64,000 nucleotides of DNA from Cymodocea nodosa (GCA_036874045.1 JAZBRI010000010.1:1756001-1820000); one strand, 5' to 3'. Shown: positions 1 to 10,623, counted from the stretch's first letter. Program-made: numbers and translations. The notes: generated by a model not told the origin, from the letters alone.

Positions 1-645
1 AGGTATCAAGTCTTGACTTTCATTCCTAATGACTGTTAATCCTGATTTCTTGGGAACTACATGGATTGGGTTAACCCACAAGCTATCAGAAATTGGATAA
101 ATTATGTCATTATTTAACCATTTCACTATTTCCTTCCTAACTACTTTTTTAAGGTTTGGATTTAATCTACTCTCAGAAATTCTAACAAGTTTAGCATTCT
201 CTTCTAAATATATGTGGTGACAGCATAAAGTTGAACTTAACCCTTTTATATCAGTCATAGTCCATCCTATTGCTTCTTTATAACTTTTCACTACATCTTT
301 TAATTTAGCGATTTGATTCTCTTTTAAATTTGAAGCAATAATGATTGGACATGTTCGTTTCTCTTCCAGAAATATATAGGTTAATTTAGGAGGTAAATGT
401 TTTAATTCTAAATGTTGCACATTAGAAGCTAGAGCTCCTAATTGAACATCATCATTTTCTAAATTAATTTCTTCTAGATCTCCTTCTATATTTATGCTTT
501 CACTTTCCTCTAAAGTTTTAGAATTAATTTGCCTATTTAATTCTTCTTGAATCACATCATCTAACATATCTCCTTTATCCTCTAAAAAGTCAATGGTATG
601 TAAGGACATTTCTAACTCCTCAAATCTTTCTAGTTTGAAAATATT
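1..645 (-). pseudogene. gypsy pol fragment: protease-RT linker and first RT residues
   Basis: Minus-strand reading continues past the stop at 649-651 in the same frame, with a long open stretch rich in Glu and Asp. It then reaches a block close to 'LPPKLTYIFLEEKRTCPIII', followed by 'WVNPIHVVPKKSG' at the window edge. In plant gypsy elements this is the junction between protease and reverse transcriptase (compare the usual WVSPVQVVPKKGG). The RT catalytic region itself lies outside the window. The family assignment rests on these motifs and is firm. The product is non-functional here because it is separated from the protease by a stop. Confidence 0.8.
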
Positions 646-648
646 TAA

Positions 649-1059
649 TTAAGTATCCTCATTACCATATGCTAGCTTCATTACTCCACTTTTACAATTT
701 ATAACAGCCCCTGATGTTGCTAAAAATGGTCTTCCCAAAATTAAAGATGTATCACTATTTCTATGCTTAATTTGTTGGGAATCCAAAATTACAATATCAA
801 TAGGATATATAAAGTTTTTGATTTTAATTAAGACATCCTCTATTTTTCCTCTAGGGTATCTTATACTTCTATCAGCTAATTGAATAACCGTACTAATAGT
901 AGTTAAGCCTTCTAATCCTAAGGATGCAAATATATCACTTGGCAAAACATTTATACATGCACCTAAGTCTATTAAGGTTCTTTTTAGAATGGTATTTCCT
1001 ATGGTGCATGATATAACAAGGATTCCAAGATCAGATAACTTTTTAGGAATTTGTGGCAA
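649..1059 (-). pseudogene. Retropepsin-like aspartic protease of gypsy element G1
   Basis: A 136-codon open segment with the retropepsin layout. 'LIDLGACINVLP' carries the catalytic D-L-G triad form seen in Athila/Tat proteases (usually DLGAS). It is followed by the flap region and 'LILGRPFLATSGAVIN', the conserved ILGRPFL block near the C-terminal end. The upstream 'PKKLSDLGILVISCTIGN' matches the usual KLKDPGSFTIPC entry of these proteases. It would cleave the Gag-Pol polyprotein. A TAA directly after it (649-651) cuts it from RT, and stops between 1060 and 1227 separate it from gag, so it is a relic. Confidence 0.85.
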
Positions 1060-1575
1060 AAATAGGGAACTACTTTGCTCAGCTAAAAAGACCTTCCTAA
1101 GAACTTTTCACTCTCTTTTCTTAGTGCACCAATCCTTCAGAAATTTAGCACAAGGTGGCATTTTCTGCAATATATCTAACAAAGGAATGTTAACTTGCAC
1201 TTTTTCAAAAATTTCTCTGATTTTTTATTATTTTTTAGGTATTGTTTGTTGTAATCTTTCAAGATAGGGTGCTAAAGATTGTGATTTAAAAGATTCTTTT
1301 TCTTTCATTTGATTTGTTTGATCATTTTTAGCTTCATTAGCAGATTCAGATTGTTCTTTAGTGATTCCTCGATTTTCAGCTATTACATTTTTATTATCAT
1401 TTTGATTTTTACTCTTATCCACCTTCATATTATTTTCATTTTGAGTTCTTGATGGTATATCAGTTCCAGATCTTAATGTTACACATACATCTTCTAGATT
1501 TTCGTTACTCTCATGATGTTTTTGTATATCATTTTTGTTATTATAATCTTCAATTTTTTTAGTTTTAAAGTGCAT
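1060..1575 (-). pseudogene. gypsy gag C-terminus / gag-protease linker (G1)
   Basis: The minus-strand segment 1228-1575 is low-complexity and rich in Asn, Glu and Lys. It holds 'VCVTLRSGT' (family ITLRSG block) and ends in 'LAPYLERLQQTIPKK'. The following 1060-1227 has stops but still reads 'VNIPLLDILQKMPPCAKFLK', matching the INIPFVEALAEMPKYAKFLKD block that precedes the protease in Athila/Tat-type gypsy elements. It is a structural polyprotein segment. It is broken by at least two in-frame stops between 1060 and 1227. Confidence 0.75.
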
Positions 1576-1860
1576 TCTTTAAATTCTCTTACATTAGTAT
1601 TTTCTTTTGGCTGTATATTTTACAAATTATGCAGATCTATAATATTATAATTTTCATTGTCCTATTGCATAACTTGTATTTTCATTGTATATTCATCCAA
1701 TGCTTTTAATTTTCTTTCCAAATCATCTAATCTCATTGCATTCAATTTTTGATCAATATGGTTTTTTCAGTTTCGTAAATTATATCCATTTTAGGTTCTG
1801 AATATGCTTCCTTATAGTTTAATTGGTTGACTTCTTGTTGCTGACACATAAAGTAAATTT
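1558..1860 (-). repeat. Left copy of duplicated gag segment in G1
   Basis: This block is nearly identical to 3187-3487. On the plus strand both begin at 'tttttagttttaaagtgc' and end at 'ctgacacataaagta'. In this copy the sequence then jumps straight into LTR sequence at 1861. In the other copy it runs on through the gag zinc-knuckle and the primer site. The arrangement gag-LTR-gag-primer site-LTR shows a tandem duplication in which the first copy lost about 490 bp of gag and leader. Confidence 0.8.
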
Positions 1861-3189
1861 ATCTTTTTGCTTATTCTTTTTTTTAGAAGTAAACGAACAA
1901 CCTTTCACACAAATTAGATATTAATTCCAATTTGTATTTTAACTGCAAGTGCATAGTGTCTATTGCATTAGTGTGCAAGTATAGGTCGATCCCATAGAGA
2001 ATAGTTTAAGAATTGAGAACTGTTCCATTTTTAACAATCAAATTTATATCTTCAATAAGCTCTCCGTTGAGTTACAGTTAACTCAACAGACAAAGTTCGT
2101 TGAGTTATGGATAACTCAATAGACTAACCTCGTGGACTTAAGTTAACTCCACAAGCTTGTCTTTCCTTTTTAATACTACTATTTACAAAGGAATTCGGCC
2201 AACCATTGGGCGGTTCCACAAATTGTAAATAACATTAATTAAGCTCTTTAATGTTAGTAAACACTGGATTTATCATTAGGCAATACTAACATTCAGATAA
2301 TTCAAACGATAACCATTAAAATCTTTAAGTCTTTTGAATGAACCAATTTTAGTAAACTGTAAAACTAAAACAAATATAAAATAATCACAACACTGACAAA
2401 GATAACATTAATCACGATACAACACAAACAATACAACACTCAAATACAAAATACAAACACAGATAAAATGTTTTTGGTCTTTTTGTTTTAATATGAACAT
2501 GGAAATGGGCGAAATGTGAAATGTAAAGTAATCTTAGTCAACAGTAAATACTTCTGTCACTACATGCAATGTGATTACACCACTAAAAATTAAACCACTT
2601 ACAATTCTGTCTCCTCTCCCAATAGAATCGCGAGTCTAGAATTGCAAGATGATCTCCTCTTCAGCATACAGGCATCAACCCAAAGCCAAGGCTAGAAGTT
2701 TTACGATCTCTTGAGATATGAGTCGGCGCTTGGTGAAAATGGCTTCCCTTCCCGCGATGCGATCACTCTTCATAGTGGTTGTCAGGCACTATGTTTGGCT
2801 CAGAATCGACCTGACATCAGGAAAGTATCCTCACAAACCTCTGATGGTTGGTGATTATAGTGGTGGTAACGATGGTTGGGGTGATACTTCAGAGAATTAC
2901 CGATACTGTCTGCAGAAAGCTCGGTGCTCCTCCTTTGTACACATTGGCCATACCCATCGACCACACTCTACTTCTTTTTCTTCTTTTCTTTTATATTTCT
3001 TCAATGATAACTGTTTCTACTTGAATGGTCGGTTGGATTTCCTTCATTCATATCAACGACGATGATTTCTTCTCCCTACGCGATACGTGCGATCATGGTT
3101 TTTCCTTCCAACTATCCTGTTTCTACAACTGCTATAGTGGCATGTTAGAAAATAAATAGTCTGTAGAGTTACAGATAACTCAATGGACT
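1861..3189 (-). repeat. Partial gypsy LTR copy inside G1 (duplicate of 3976-5305)
   Basis: About 1.33 kb that matches 3976-5305 at very high identity throughout. Both begin with 'aatttatctttttgctt' or a near copy and end near 'gtctgtagagttacagata'. It holds the short palindrome GTTGAGTTA-CAGT-TAACTCAAC and a 115-codon chance frame also present in the other copy. It is the 3'-side part of the gypsy LTR in minus orientation, joined to gag at both ends, and lacks LTR termini. The near identity implies a recent duplication, or possibly an assembly artefact. Confidence 0.85.
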
Positions 3190-3375
3190 TTTTTAGTTTT
3201 AAAGTGCATTCTTTAAATTCTCTTACATTAGTATTTTCTTTTGGCTGTATATTTTACAAATTATGCGGATCTATAATATTATAATTTTCATTGTCCTATT
3301 ACATAACTTGTATTTTCATTGTATATTCGTCCAATGCTTTTAATTTTCTTTCCAAATCATCTAATCTCATTGCAT

Positions 3376-3807
3376 TCAATTTTTGATCAATATGGTTTTT
3401 TCAGTTTTGTAAATTATATCCATTTTAGGTTCTGAATATGCTTCCTTATAGTTTAATTGGTTGACTTCTTGTTGCTGACACATAAAGTATTTTAGTTTGT
3501 CTAGGTTTTGCTCTATACTATGCTCCAGTCTGTCATACCTATCCCAAACTTTAGTGTCTCTCAACATATTACACATTCTATACTGACCATTAGTTGGGTA
3601 AACTATAGGATTCTCATACTCGGCTCTATTATATTCAGGATAATTCATTTGTTGTTCATGGGATCTAGCCGTCTGCAAATGTCTCAGTTTCAAACAGTTA
3701 GAGATGTCGTGACCTTTAGAATTGTAGAATTCACATATGCTAACCATAGGTTTCAGAAATCTTTGAGCATAAGCATATGTCATATTCTCAATTACAGAAG
3801 AAAACAC
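3376..3807 (-). pseudogene. gypsy Gag nucleocapsid region with degenerate zinc knuckle (G1)
   Basis: A 143-codon open segment. It reads 'MTYAYAQRFLKPMVSICEFY' and then a knuckle-like 'CEFYNSKGHDISNC', where the second Cys of the CX2CX4HX4C motif has become Tyr. In the plus-strand gypsy copy at 31045 the same place reads 'CKFCNLEGHDITNC' with all four ligands, so this copy is mutated. The rest is charged and Gln-rich, as in Athila/Tat Gag. It would bind genomic RNA during packaging. It sits about 50 bp downstream (minus sense) of the primer site, consistent with the start of gag. Confidence 0.75.
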
Positions 3808-3857
3808 ACAACTCTGGCTATTAAAACGAAACAGCTCTAATAGTTGCTTATATTAAC

Positions 3858-3875
3858 TCCTCAGCAACGGCGCCA
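3858..3875 (-). other. Primer binding site, tRNA-Asp type (G1)
   Basis: The minus strand reads TGGCGCCGTTGCTGAGGA. This matches the complement of the 3' end of plant tRNA-Asp (TGGCGCCGTTGCCGGGG), the usual primer of Athila-type gypsy elements, with two mismatches inside the first 17 bases. It lies between the LTR (higher coordinates) and gag (lower coordinates), as expected for a minus-strand element. Confidence 0.8.
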
Positions 3876-3939
3876 AAAAACTTGTTTGATTACCCAGCAC
3901 GACACTAGAAAACTAGTTTGGATCTCCAACAACGCACTA

Positions 3940-6082
3940 GAAAAACTTGGATTTGTTAACTTCTGTTTTTACTTGGTTAATTTATCTTTATGCTTATTCT
4001 TTTTTTTAGAAGTAAACGAACAACCTTTCACACAAATTAAATATTAATTCCAATTTGTATTTTAACTGCAAGTGCATAGTGTCTATTGCATTAGTGTGCA
4101 AGTACAGGTCGATCCCATAGAGAATAGTTTAAGAATTGAGAACTGTTCCATTTTTAACAATCAAATTTATATCTTCAATAAGCTCTTCGTTGAGTTACAG
4201 TTAACTCAACAGACAAAGTTCGTTGAGTTATGGATAACTCAATAGACTAACCTCGTGGACTTAAGTTAACTCCACGAGCTTGTCTTTCCTTTTTAATACT
4301 ACTATTTACAGAGGAATTCGGCCAACCATTGGGCGGTTCCACACATTGTAAATAACATTAATTAAGCTCTTTAATGTTAGTAAACACTGGATTTATCATT
4401 AGGCAATACTAACATTCAGATAATTCAAACGATAACCATTAAAATCTTTAAGTCTTTTGAACGAACCAATTTCAGTAAACTGTAAAACTAAAACAAACAT
4501 AAAATAATCACAACACTGACAAAGATAACATTAATCACGATACAACACAAACAATACAACACTCAAATACAAAATACAAACACAGATAAAATGTTTTTAG
4601 TCTTTTGTTTTAATATGAACATGGAAATGGGCGAAATGTGAAATGTAAAGTAATCTTAGTCAACAGTAAATACTTCTGTCACTACATGCAATGCGATTAC
4701 ACCACTAAAAATTAAACCACTTACAATTCTGTCTCCTCTCCCTATAGAATCGTGAGTCCAGAATTGCAAGATGATCTCCTCTTCAGCATATAGGCATCAA
4801 CCCGAAGCCAAGGCTAGAAGCTTTACGATCTCTTGAGATATGAGTCGGCGCTTGGTGAAAATGGCTTCCCTTCCCGCGATGCGATCACTCCTCATAGTGG
4901 TTGTCAGGCACTATGTTTGGCTCAGAATCGACCTGACATCAGGAAAGTATCCTCACAAACCTTTGATGGTTGGTGATTATAGTGGTAGTAACGATGGTTG
5001 GGGTGATACTTCAGAGAATTACCGATATTGTCTGCAGAAAGCTCGGTGCTCCTCCTTTGTACACATTGGCCATACCCATCGACCACACTTTACTTCTTTT
5101 TCTTCTTTTCTTTTATATTTCTTCAGTGGTAACTGTTTCTACTTGAATGGTCAGTTGGATTTCCTTCATTCATATCAACGACGATGATTTCTTCTCCCTA
5201 TGCGATACGTGTGATCATGGTTTTTCCTTCCAACTATCCTGTTTCTGCAACTGCTACAGTGGCATGTTAGAAAATAAATAGTCTGTGGAGTTACAAATAA
5301 CTTAACAGACTTGCTTCGTTGATTTAACTATAAAGCACGTGCATAAATTTAATTATCTGATGCCTAGATGCATTTCGGATACTTACAAATTTAATTATCC
5401 GATGCTTAGGTGCATTTCGGATAGTTACAAATAACTCACTAATATATAACTTAAGTAAATCTACCAGATCTCGACACATGTCAGTAGTAGTTTAATAATA
5501 AAAGAAACATTTTGGAGAGTTACAGGTCTAACTATCCGATGCCTAGATGCATTTCGGATAGTTAGAGATAACTCACCGAAAATCTACTTAAGTCACTTTC
5601 CTAGAACATGACACGTGTCCACAGCTATTTTATAAATAAAAGGAGATTTCGGAGAGTTACACATATAAATATCCGATGCCTAGCTACAATTTCGGATAGT
5701 TATAGATAACTCACCGAAAGTTCACTTAAGTCATGCATTATGGTTTCGACACGTGTACTTCAGGAAATAATAAAATATTCTTTTAAAACATAACAGTTTG
5801 GCCATTTAAACATAACTATCCAATACATGTTCAGTATGTTAAACATAATTGTCTGAAATATCAGAAAATTTGGATACTTAAGATTTTCACAGCCTGCAAC
5901 TTACCGACAGTTTAGAATGTACTAAATTAACATTAGTTCCCCAAAATTAAGCAAATTCTTTAATTAAAGCTTATAACAGTGCAATTATAACATAATGACT
6001 TAATTCTCATATGATAAGCTAAATATTATGCAATTAACCATCATTTAACCGTTAATATTATGTACTTTTTCATTCTAAATAA
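3940..6082 (-). repeat. 5' LTR of gypsy element G1
   Basis: A minus-strand LTR of about 2.1 kb. The right end 'cattctaaata' corresponds to the family terminus TGTTTAGAATG read on the minus strand, with the last CA mutated. The left end near 3940-3950 is less clear. Length and order match the solo LTR at 6460-8481. Positions 5350-5790 hold three diverged tandem units of about 135 bp (listed separately). The outer end abuts 'agtgttttgtgctc', which is copia LTR sequence, so the insertion was into the 5' LTR of element A. Confidence 0.75.
5390..5785. repeat. Three tandem ~135-bp units in the G1 LTR
   Basis: Units start near 5390, 5528 and 5666. Each has the order: 'atccgatgcctagatgcat' or a near copy, TTCGGATAGTTA, a 4-nt loop, TAACTCACCGAA, 'cttaagtca' and (A)CACGTGTC or a decayed form. 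Unit 2 has the palindrome at 5553-5580 with ACACGTGTC just after, and unit 3 has GACACGTGTAC. Spacing of palindrome to G-box is similar in each unit. This looks like a duplicated regulatory cassette in U3. Confidence 0.7.
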
Positions 6083-6168
6083 GTGTTTTGTGCTCTTGTT
6101 TTATCCACTAGTAATTTTAATTACTAAATACACAATTGACCCCCCTCTTGTGATACAATGATCCTATA
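6083..6168 (+). repeat. Remnant of 5' LTR of element A (3' end)
   Basis: Sequence from 'agtgttttgtgctcttg' to 'gatcctata' matches the ends of the A 3' LTR (to 27760) and the B 3' LTR (to 21040), which finish in 'gatcctaca'. The upstream part is displaced by gypsy element G1. Confidence 0.8.
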
Positions 6169-6181
6169 ACTATTAGAGCAT
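6169..6181 (+). other. Decayed tRNA-Met primer binding site (element A)
   Basis: 'actattagagcat' occupies the position of TGGTATCAGAGCAT directly after the LTR end and matches it apart from a few substitutions. The intact version is seen in element B at 13636. Confidence 0.6.
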
Positions 6182-6252
6182 AATTAAGAGCTTTCATTTC
6201 TCTATTTAGGAATCAGTTTTTCCTATCATTTACTTAGGATCATCTATTTAAA

Positions 6253-6459
6253 ATGGATAATCCTAAAATCTTAATTATGATTGAAGGATAGACCACTAAT
6301 CGTCCTCCTATGTTCGAAGGTAGTAATTATGACTATTGGAAATATAGAATGAAAGTATTTTTTCAATCAATTGATTTCAAACTATGTATATAATTAGCAA
6401 TCCTATAGTGTTAGTTACGACTCCATATGATATTTGGACTTTTGATGAAAAGGAGCGAA
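6253..6459 (+). pseudogene. Element A gag, N-terminal part
   Basis: The ATG at 6253 opens a copia Gag start. After an in-frame TAG it reads 'NRPPMFEGSNYDYWKYRMKV', the conserved 'RPPLFDGTNYxYWKxRM' block of UBN2-type copia Gag. A frameshift follows near 6385, and the last codons read WTFDEKER up to the insertion point of the gypsy solo LTR at 6459. Reading resumes in the same frame at 8487. Capsid protein by family, dead here. Confidence 0.75.
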
Positions 6460-8481
6460 TGTTTAGAATGAAAAAGTGCATAATATTAACGGTTAAATGA
6501 TGGTTAATTGCATAATATTTAGCTTATCATATGAGAATTAAGTCATTATGTTATAATTGCACTGTTATATGCTTTAATAAAAGAATCTGCATAATTGCAA
6601 AGGAATTAGCGTGAATTAAGTATATTCTATTTATAAAACTTATTAACGACACGTGTCGTGATCTGAAAACCTAATTTAAGCGTGGTTTTATAATATTAAG
6701 CATGATCCATTTTATTTTGCATATATTTATATCATGTACAGGTGCACAGTAACAACTCGTTGAGTTAGTGTTCTTTTTGTTGAAAGATCACGTGCCAACT
6801 CGTTGAGTTATAGGTTTAAATGTATAAAAATATTACGTGATAACTCGTTGAATTAGCAAGTGAAAAATCGTAAGTTATATATCTGAACTCGTTAAGTTAG
6901 AATTATGCACGTGTTGAATTTAAATGCTTTAGTATATCACATGAGATGCACATGTTTAACTCGTTAAGTTAGCATAATTGTATGCGTTGAGTTACATGAA
7001 TACACACTAAGGTAACACGTTATGCCAGTAGCTTATTTCTTTATTGCACGTGTTTTATAGTTAAATCAACGAAGTAAGTCCGTTGAGTTATCTATAACTC
7101 CATAGACCATTTATTTTCTAATATGCCACTATAACAGTTATAGAAATAGGACATTCGAAGGAAAACCACGATTGCACGTATCACATAGGAATTCACTTAT
7201 GGAAGGAAGAAGAAATCATCATCACTGATATGAATGAAGGAAATCCATCCGATCATCTAAGCAGAAGCAGTTACTACTAAAGAAATATAAAAGAAGAGAA
7301 AAAACGAAGAAAGTGTGGTTGGTAGTGTGTGTAGAGGTGGAGGATCACGCTAATTGCAGGCAACATCGGAAGTTCACTAAAGCATCCACACCATCACCAA
7401 AAATCACCAACACCACCATAATCACCAACCATCGGAGGTTTGTAAGGATACTTTCCTGATGTCGGGTCAATTTCGAGCCAAACACGATGCCTAACAACCA
7501 CTTGGAGGAGTGATTGTGTCGTAGGAAGGGAAGCCATTTGCACTAAGCATCGACTCATATCTTAAGAGATCGTAAAGCTTCTAGCCTTGGTTTTGAGTTG
7601 ATACTAGCATGCTGAAGAGGAGATCATCTTGTAATTCTAGACTTGCGATTCTATAGGGAGAGGAAGCAGGATTGTAAGTGATTAAGTTTTTAGTGGTGTA
7701 ATCACGTCGCATGTAGTGACGGAAGTATTTACTATTAATAGAGATTTTTACATTTCACCTTTCGCCCATTTTCATGAACATATCAAAACAAAAATATCAA
7801 AAACAACAACTTATCTGTGTTTATATTTAGTATTTAAGTGTTGTATTGCTTGTTTTGTATCATGATTAATATTATCATTATCAACATTGTGAATGCTTTA
7901 TGTTTGTTTGATTCCAAAAATAGAAAATAGTTTTACAGTTCACTGAAATTGATTCATTCTAGATACTTAAAGATTTTAATGGTTACTATTTAAAATATCT
8001 GAATGTTAATGTTGCTTAATGATAAATCTAATATTAACTAGCATTAAAGAGCTTAATTGATGTTATTTACAATCTGTGAAACCACCCAATGGTTGGTCGA
8101 ATTCCTTTGTAAATAGTAGTATTAAACTAGAAAGATAGGCACATGGAGCTAACTTAAGTCCAAGAGGTTAGTCTGTTGAGTTAGCCATAGCTCCACGAAC
8201 TTAGTCCATTGTGTTAACTATAACTCAACGGAGTACTTACTGAACACATAAATTTCATTATTAAAATCGAAACAGTACACAATTCTTACTAAATCTCTGT
8301 GGGATCGACCTATACTTGCACACAAATACAATATACACTATGCACTTGCAGTTAAAATACAAATTGGAATTAATATCTAATTTGTGTGAAAGTTTGTTAG
8401 ATTACTTCTAAAATTAATTATTGATTTAAGCCTAAAGACAAATTAAACCAATTGTCTGATCTAACCTTTCACATCAATACA
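6460..8481 (+). mobile_element. Solo LTR of the gypsy family, with 5-bp target duplication
   Basis: A complete 2022-bp LTR starting TGTTTAGAATG and ending CAATACA, flanked by GCGAA at 6455-6459 and again at 8482-8486. Excising it with one GCGAA rejoins the copia gag frame (DEKER then MTLNAKG). No internal gypsy sequence remains, so it arose by LTR-LTR recombination. It is the reverse complement of the G1 LTR in most of its length. It holds several 'aactcgttaagttag' and CACGTG motifs in its left half and the palindromes GTTGAGTTA...TAACTC further right. Confidence 0.9.
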
Positions 8482-9648
8482 GCGAATGACATTGAATGCT
8501 AAAGGTTTAAACATCTTGTTTTGTGCTTTATCTCATGTTCAATTTAACAAAGTTTTTGCATATCAAACTGCATATAAAATATGGCATGCATTAGAAGTTG
8601 CCAATGAAGGTATTAACCAGGTCAAGGAATCTAAGATTAATATATTAGTATATAAATATGAGCTTTTAAAATGCATGAAAATGAATGTATCTTTGATATG
8701 TTTTCTTGTTTTCTTGAGATTGTAAATTCATTAAAATCTTTAGGTAAGAAATTTGAGGAAAAAGACTTGGTAAGAAAGATCCTTAGATCTTTAACTAAAA
8801 TTTGGGCTCAAAAGACAACATCTATTGAAGAGTCCAAAGATTTAAATACATATACTCTCGATGATCTCATAGGCAATCTAACAGCCTATGAAGTACAATA
8901 TTTAGATTCAAAAGGAAAGAATCCTAGAAGGAATTTGGCTTTTGAGGCTGATAAAGTCTTAGAAGTCACTAGTGATTTTGACGATGATTTACTGTTGTTG
9001 ACTAGAAAATTTAGAAATCTGTTGAAGATACGTAGAAACTTTAGGTCGGCAAAGACATCTGGAGATATGGAGAATAAGTCATTCATGAAAGAGAAAATCA
9101 TATACTACAAGTGCAACAAGTCAGGTCACTTTCAAACTGATTGTCCTCTCAACAAAGATAAGAAGAATTCGAAGAGGAATTTCAGGAATAAGAAATTTAG
9201 AAATAGAATGGCACTTAAAGTGACATGGGATGACTCTTCAGCTTCACAAGGTGAAGAAGCAAATGATTCAACATCAGACAATGAATCCTCATTAACATCA
9301 GATTCAGAAGAAAATCTAGCAAATGTATGCTTCATGGCAAAATTCAGTGAGGTATCCTCAGATCAAAATGCTAGTTTTGATAGTTTTGATGGATTACTTA
9401 TTGAATACAATAAACTGGCTAGAAAATATAAGAAAGTAAAAACAAAAGGAAAGAACACTAGGAAAATGCTAGATGAATCTGAAAATAAGATTGATTTTCT
9501 GAACTCTACGTTGAATAAATTTAAAGAAGAAAATCAAAAGCATGCACAGGAAATTTTAAAGTTTACTATAATAGAAAGAAAATTGCATGCTAATTGTGAA
9601 AATTTAATTATTGATAAAAAGAAAATGAACTGTGAAATTAAAAACTAA
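8482..9648 (+). pseudogene. Element A gag, main part with zinc knuckle
   Basis: Two overlapping frames (8486-8725 and 8671-9648) joined by a frameshift near 8670 make up a UBN2-family copia Gag. Early blocks 'LNAKGLNILFCALSHVQFNK' and 'YKIWHALEVANEGINQVKES' are followed by 'EESKDLNTYTLDDLIGNLTA', typical of SIRE/Maximus Gag. A knuckle reads 'YYKCNKSGHFQTDC', with the first Cys of CX2CX4HX4C changed to Tyr. The C-terminal part is acidic and Ser-rich, then Lys/Glu-rich and probably coiled coil. The capsid and RNA-binding role is known for the family. The frameshift and lost Cys indicate decay. Confidence 0.85.
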
Positions 9649-10340
9649 AACTGACTATTACTGATTTAAATTCAAAAATTGATATGTTAAAGATTAAGGT
9701 CTACGATCAAAAGGCTACATTAAGTAAATGGAATAATAGTCAAACCATAACAAATGAACTTAGTAGTAAAATATCAAATGTAGAAAAACATAGTATTGGT
9801 AAAAAGAAAAACCCTAAAAAGAAAAACATGGTATTGGTAAAAATAATGTCTTTATTTCTAATACTAAGAATAGTAAAAGAAAAACATGGTATTGGTAAAA
9901 ATAATGTCTTTATTTTTAATACTAAGAATAGTAAAAGAAAAACTATTCCGTGTGTGATTAAAAAGAGAGATAAATATGTGCAAATTGATAAAATGCAGTA
10001 TATAAATGATAGCACATGATGCAAGAATTTCAAAAGAAATTTTTAGAAAAATCAGGCTAAGTCATTTGAAAATTTGAATATTTTTGATCAGTTTTCTTCG
10101 TATTTAAAAAAATCGGATATTGGGATCAACAATCAAATAATGTTAGAAATGAAAATTTCAACTTTGGTTTACATAAAGATAAATGTTCTAATAATTATAA
10201 TGCTAAGAGAAATAAACGTAGGAATAATTATCAGAAAATAGATAAGTTGAAGTTTAAAAATATTGATTATTTTGATATAACTCTCTTTAAAATTCTTAGA
10301 CCCACTCAGACATGGGTTCCAAGAGATAAAATATCTTCTT
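9649..10340 (+). pseudogene. Gag-protease linker of element A, with a 58-bp tandem duplication
   Basis: A Lys/Asn-rich linker with stops. It contains two copies of a 58-bp unit at 9821-9878 and 9879-9936, each starting 'gaaaaacatggtattgg', after a shorter related stretch at 9783. Because 58 is not a multiple of three, the duplication shifts the frame. No catalytic motif is seen. The end reads into 'PTQTWVPRDK', which precedes the protease. Confidence 0.65.
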
Positions 10341-10353
10341 AACTATTTTGTAG

Positions 10354-10590
10354 GTACATAAATCAAAATGGATAATGGATAGTGGAGCATCCAGCCACAT
10401 GATTGGAGATATACGATTATTTACAGAAGTAACAAAGACCAAGAACAAACAAGTTACCTTTGGAAATAAAAGCAAAACAAATATCCTTGGGTCTAGCAAG
10501 GTTCAGGTAACTAAAAAATATTTTATAAATGACGTCTTATTAGTAGAAAACTTAGGTTTTAATTTATTGCCTGTTTTAATGAAGCTTTAG
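10354..10590 (+). pseudogene. Copia aspartic protease (element A)
   Basis: The codons just before 10375 plus the open segment 10375-10590 read 'KWIMDSGASSHMIGD', the DSGA active site of copia proteases. This is followed by 'QVTFGNKSKTNILGSSKVQV' and 'INDVLLVENLGFNLLPV', corresponding to the usual GKGKIxGxGxV and LxNVLYVxxLxxNLLSV blocks. It would process the Gag-Pol polyprotein. The catalytic Asp is retained. A TAG at 10588 and the lack of a continuous frame into integrase show it is not translated as part of a working polyprotein. Confidence 0.85.
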
Positions 10591-10623
10591 AGAGTAATTT
10601 TTGAAAAACATTTCTGTAAAATT

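Larger units (their letters stand above)
1..6082 (-). mobile_element. Ty3/gypsy element G1 (Athila/Tat-like), 5' part, degenerate
   Basis: Minus-strand LTR retrotransposon whose 3' part lies beyond the left window edge. Read on the minus strand it runs: LTR (about 3940-6082), primer site matching tRNA-Asp (3858-3875), gag zinc-knuckle region (3376-3807), gag C-terminus (1228-1575), aspartic protease (649-1059) and the start of reverse transcriptase at the window edge. Minus-strand codons at 1-60 read VVPKKSGLTVIRNE, the conserved entry to gypsy RT. The tRNA-Asp primer site, a long LTR and the 'TLRSGT' block before the protease point to the Athila/Tat branch. A segment of about 2.1 kb is duplicated inside it. 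Several stops make it inactive. Its right LTR end sits in the 5' LTR of copia element A, so it inserted after A. Confidence 0.85.

Noticed and set aside
2718..3065. 115-codon frame starting MSRRLVKMASLP, also at 4840-5187 with near identity
   Set aside because: Both copies lie within the duplicated gypsy LTR. The likeness reflects the duplication, other LTR copies break the frame, and no protein motif is seen.
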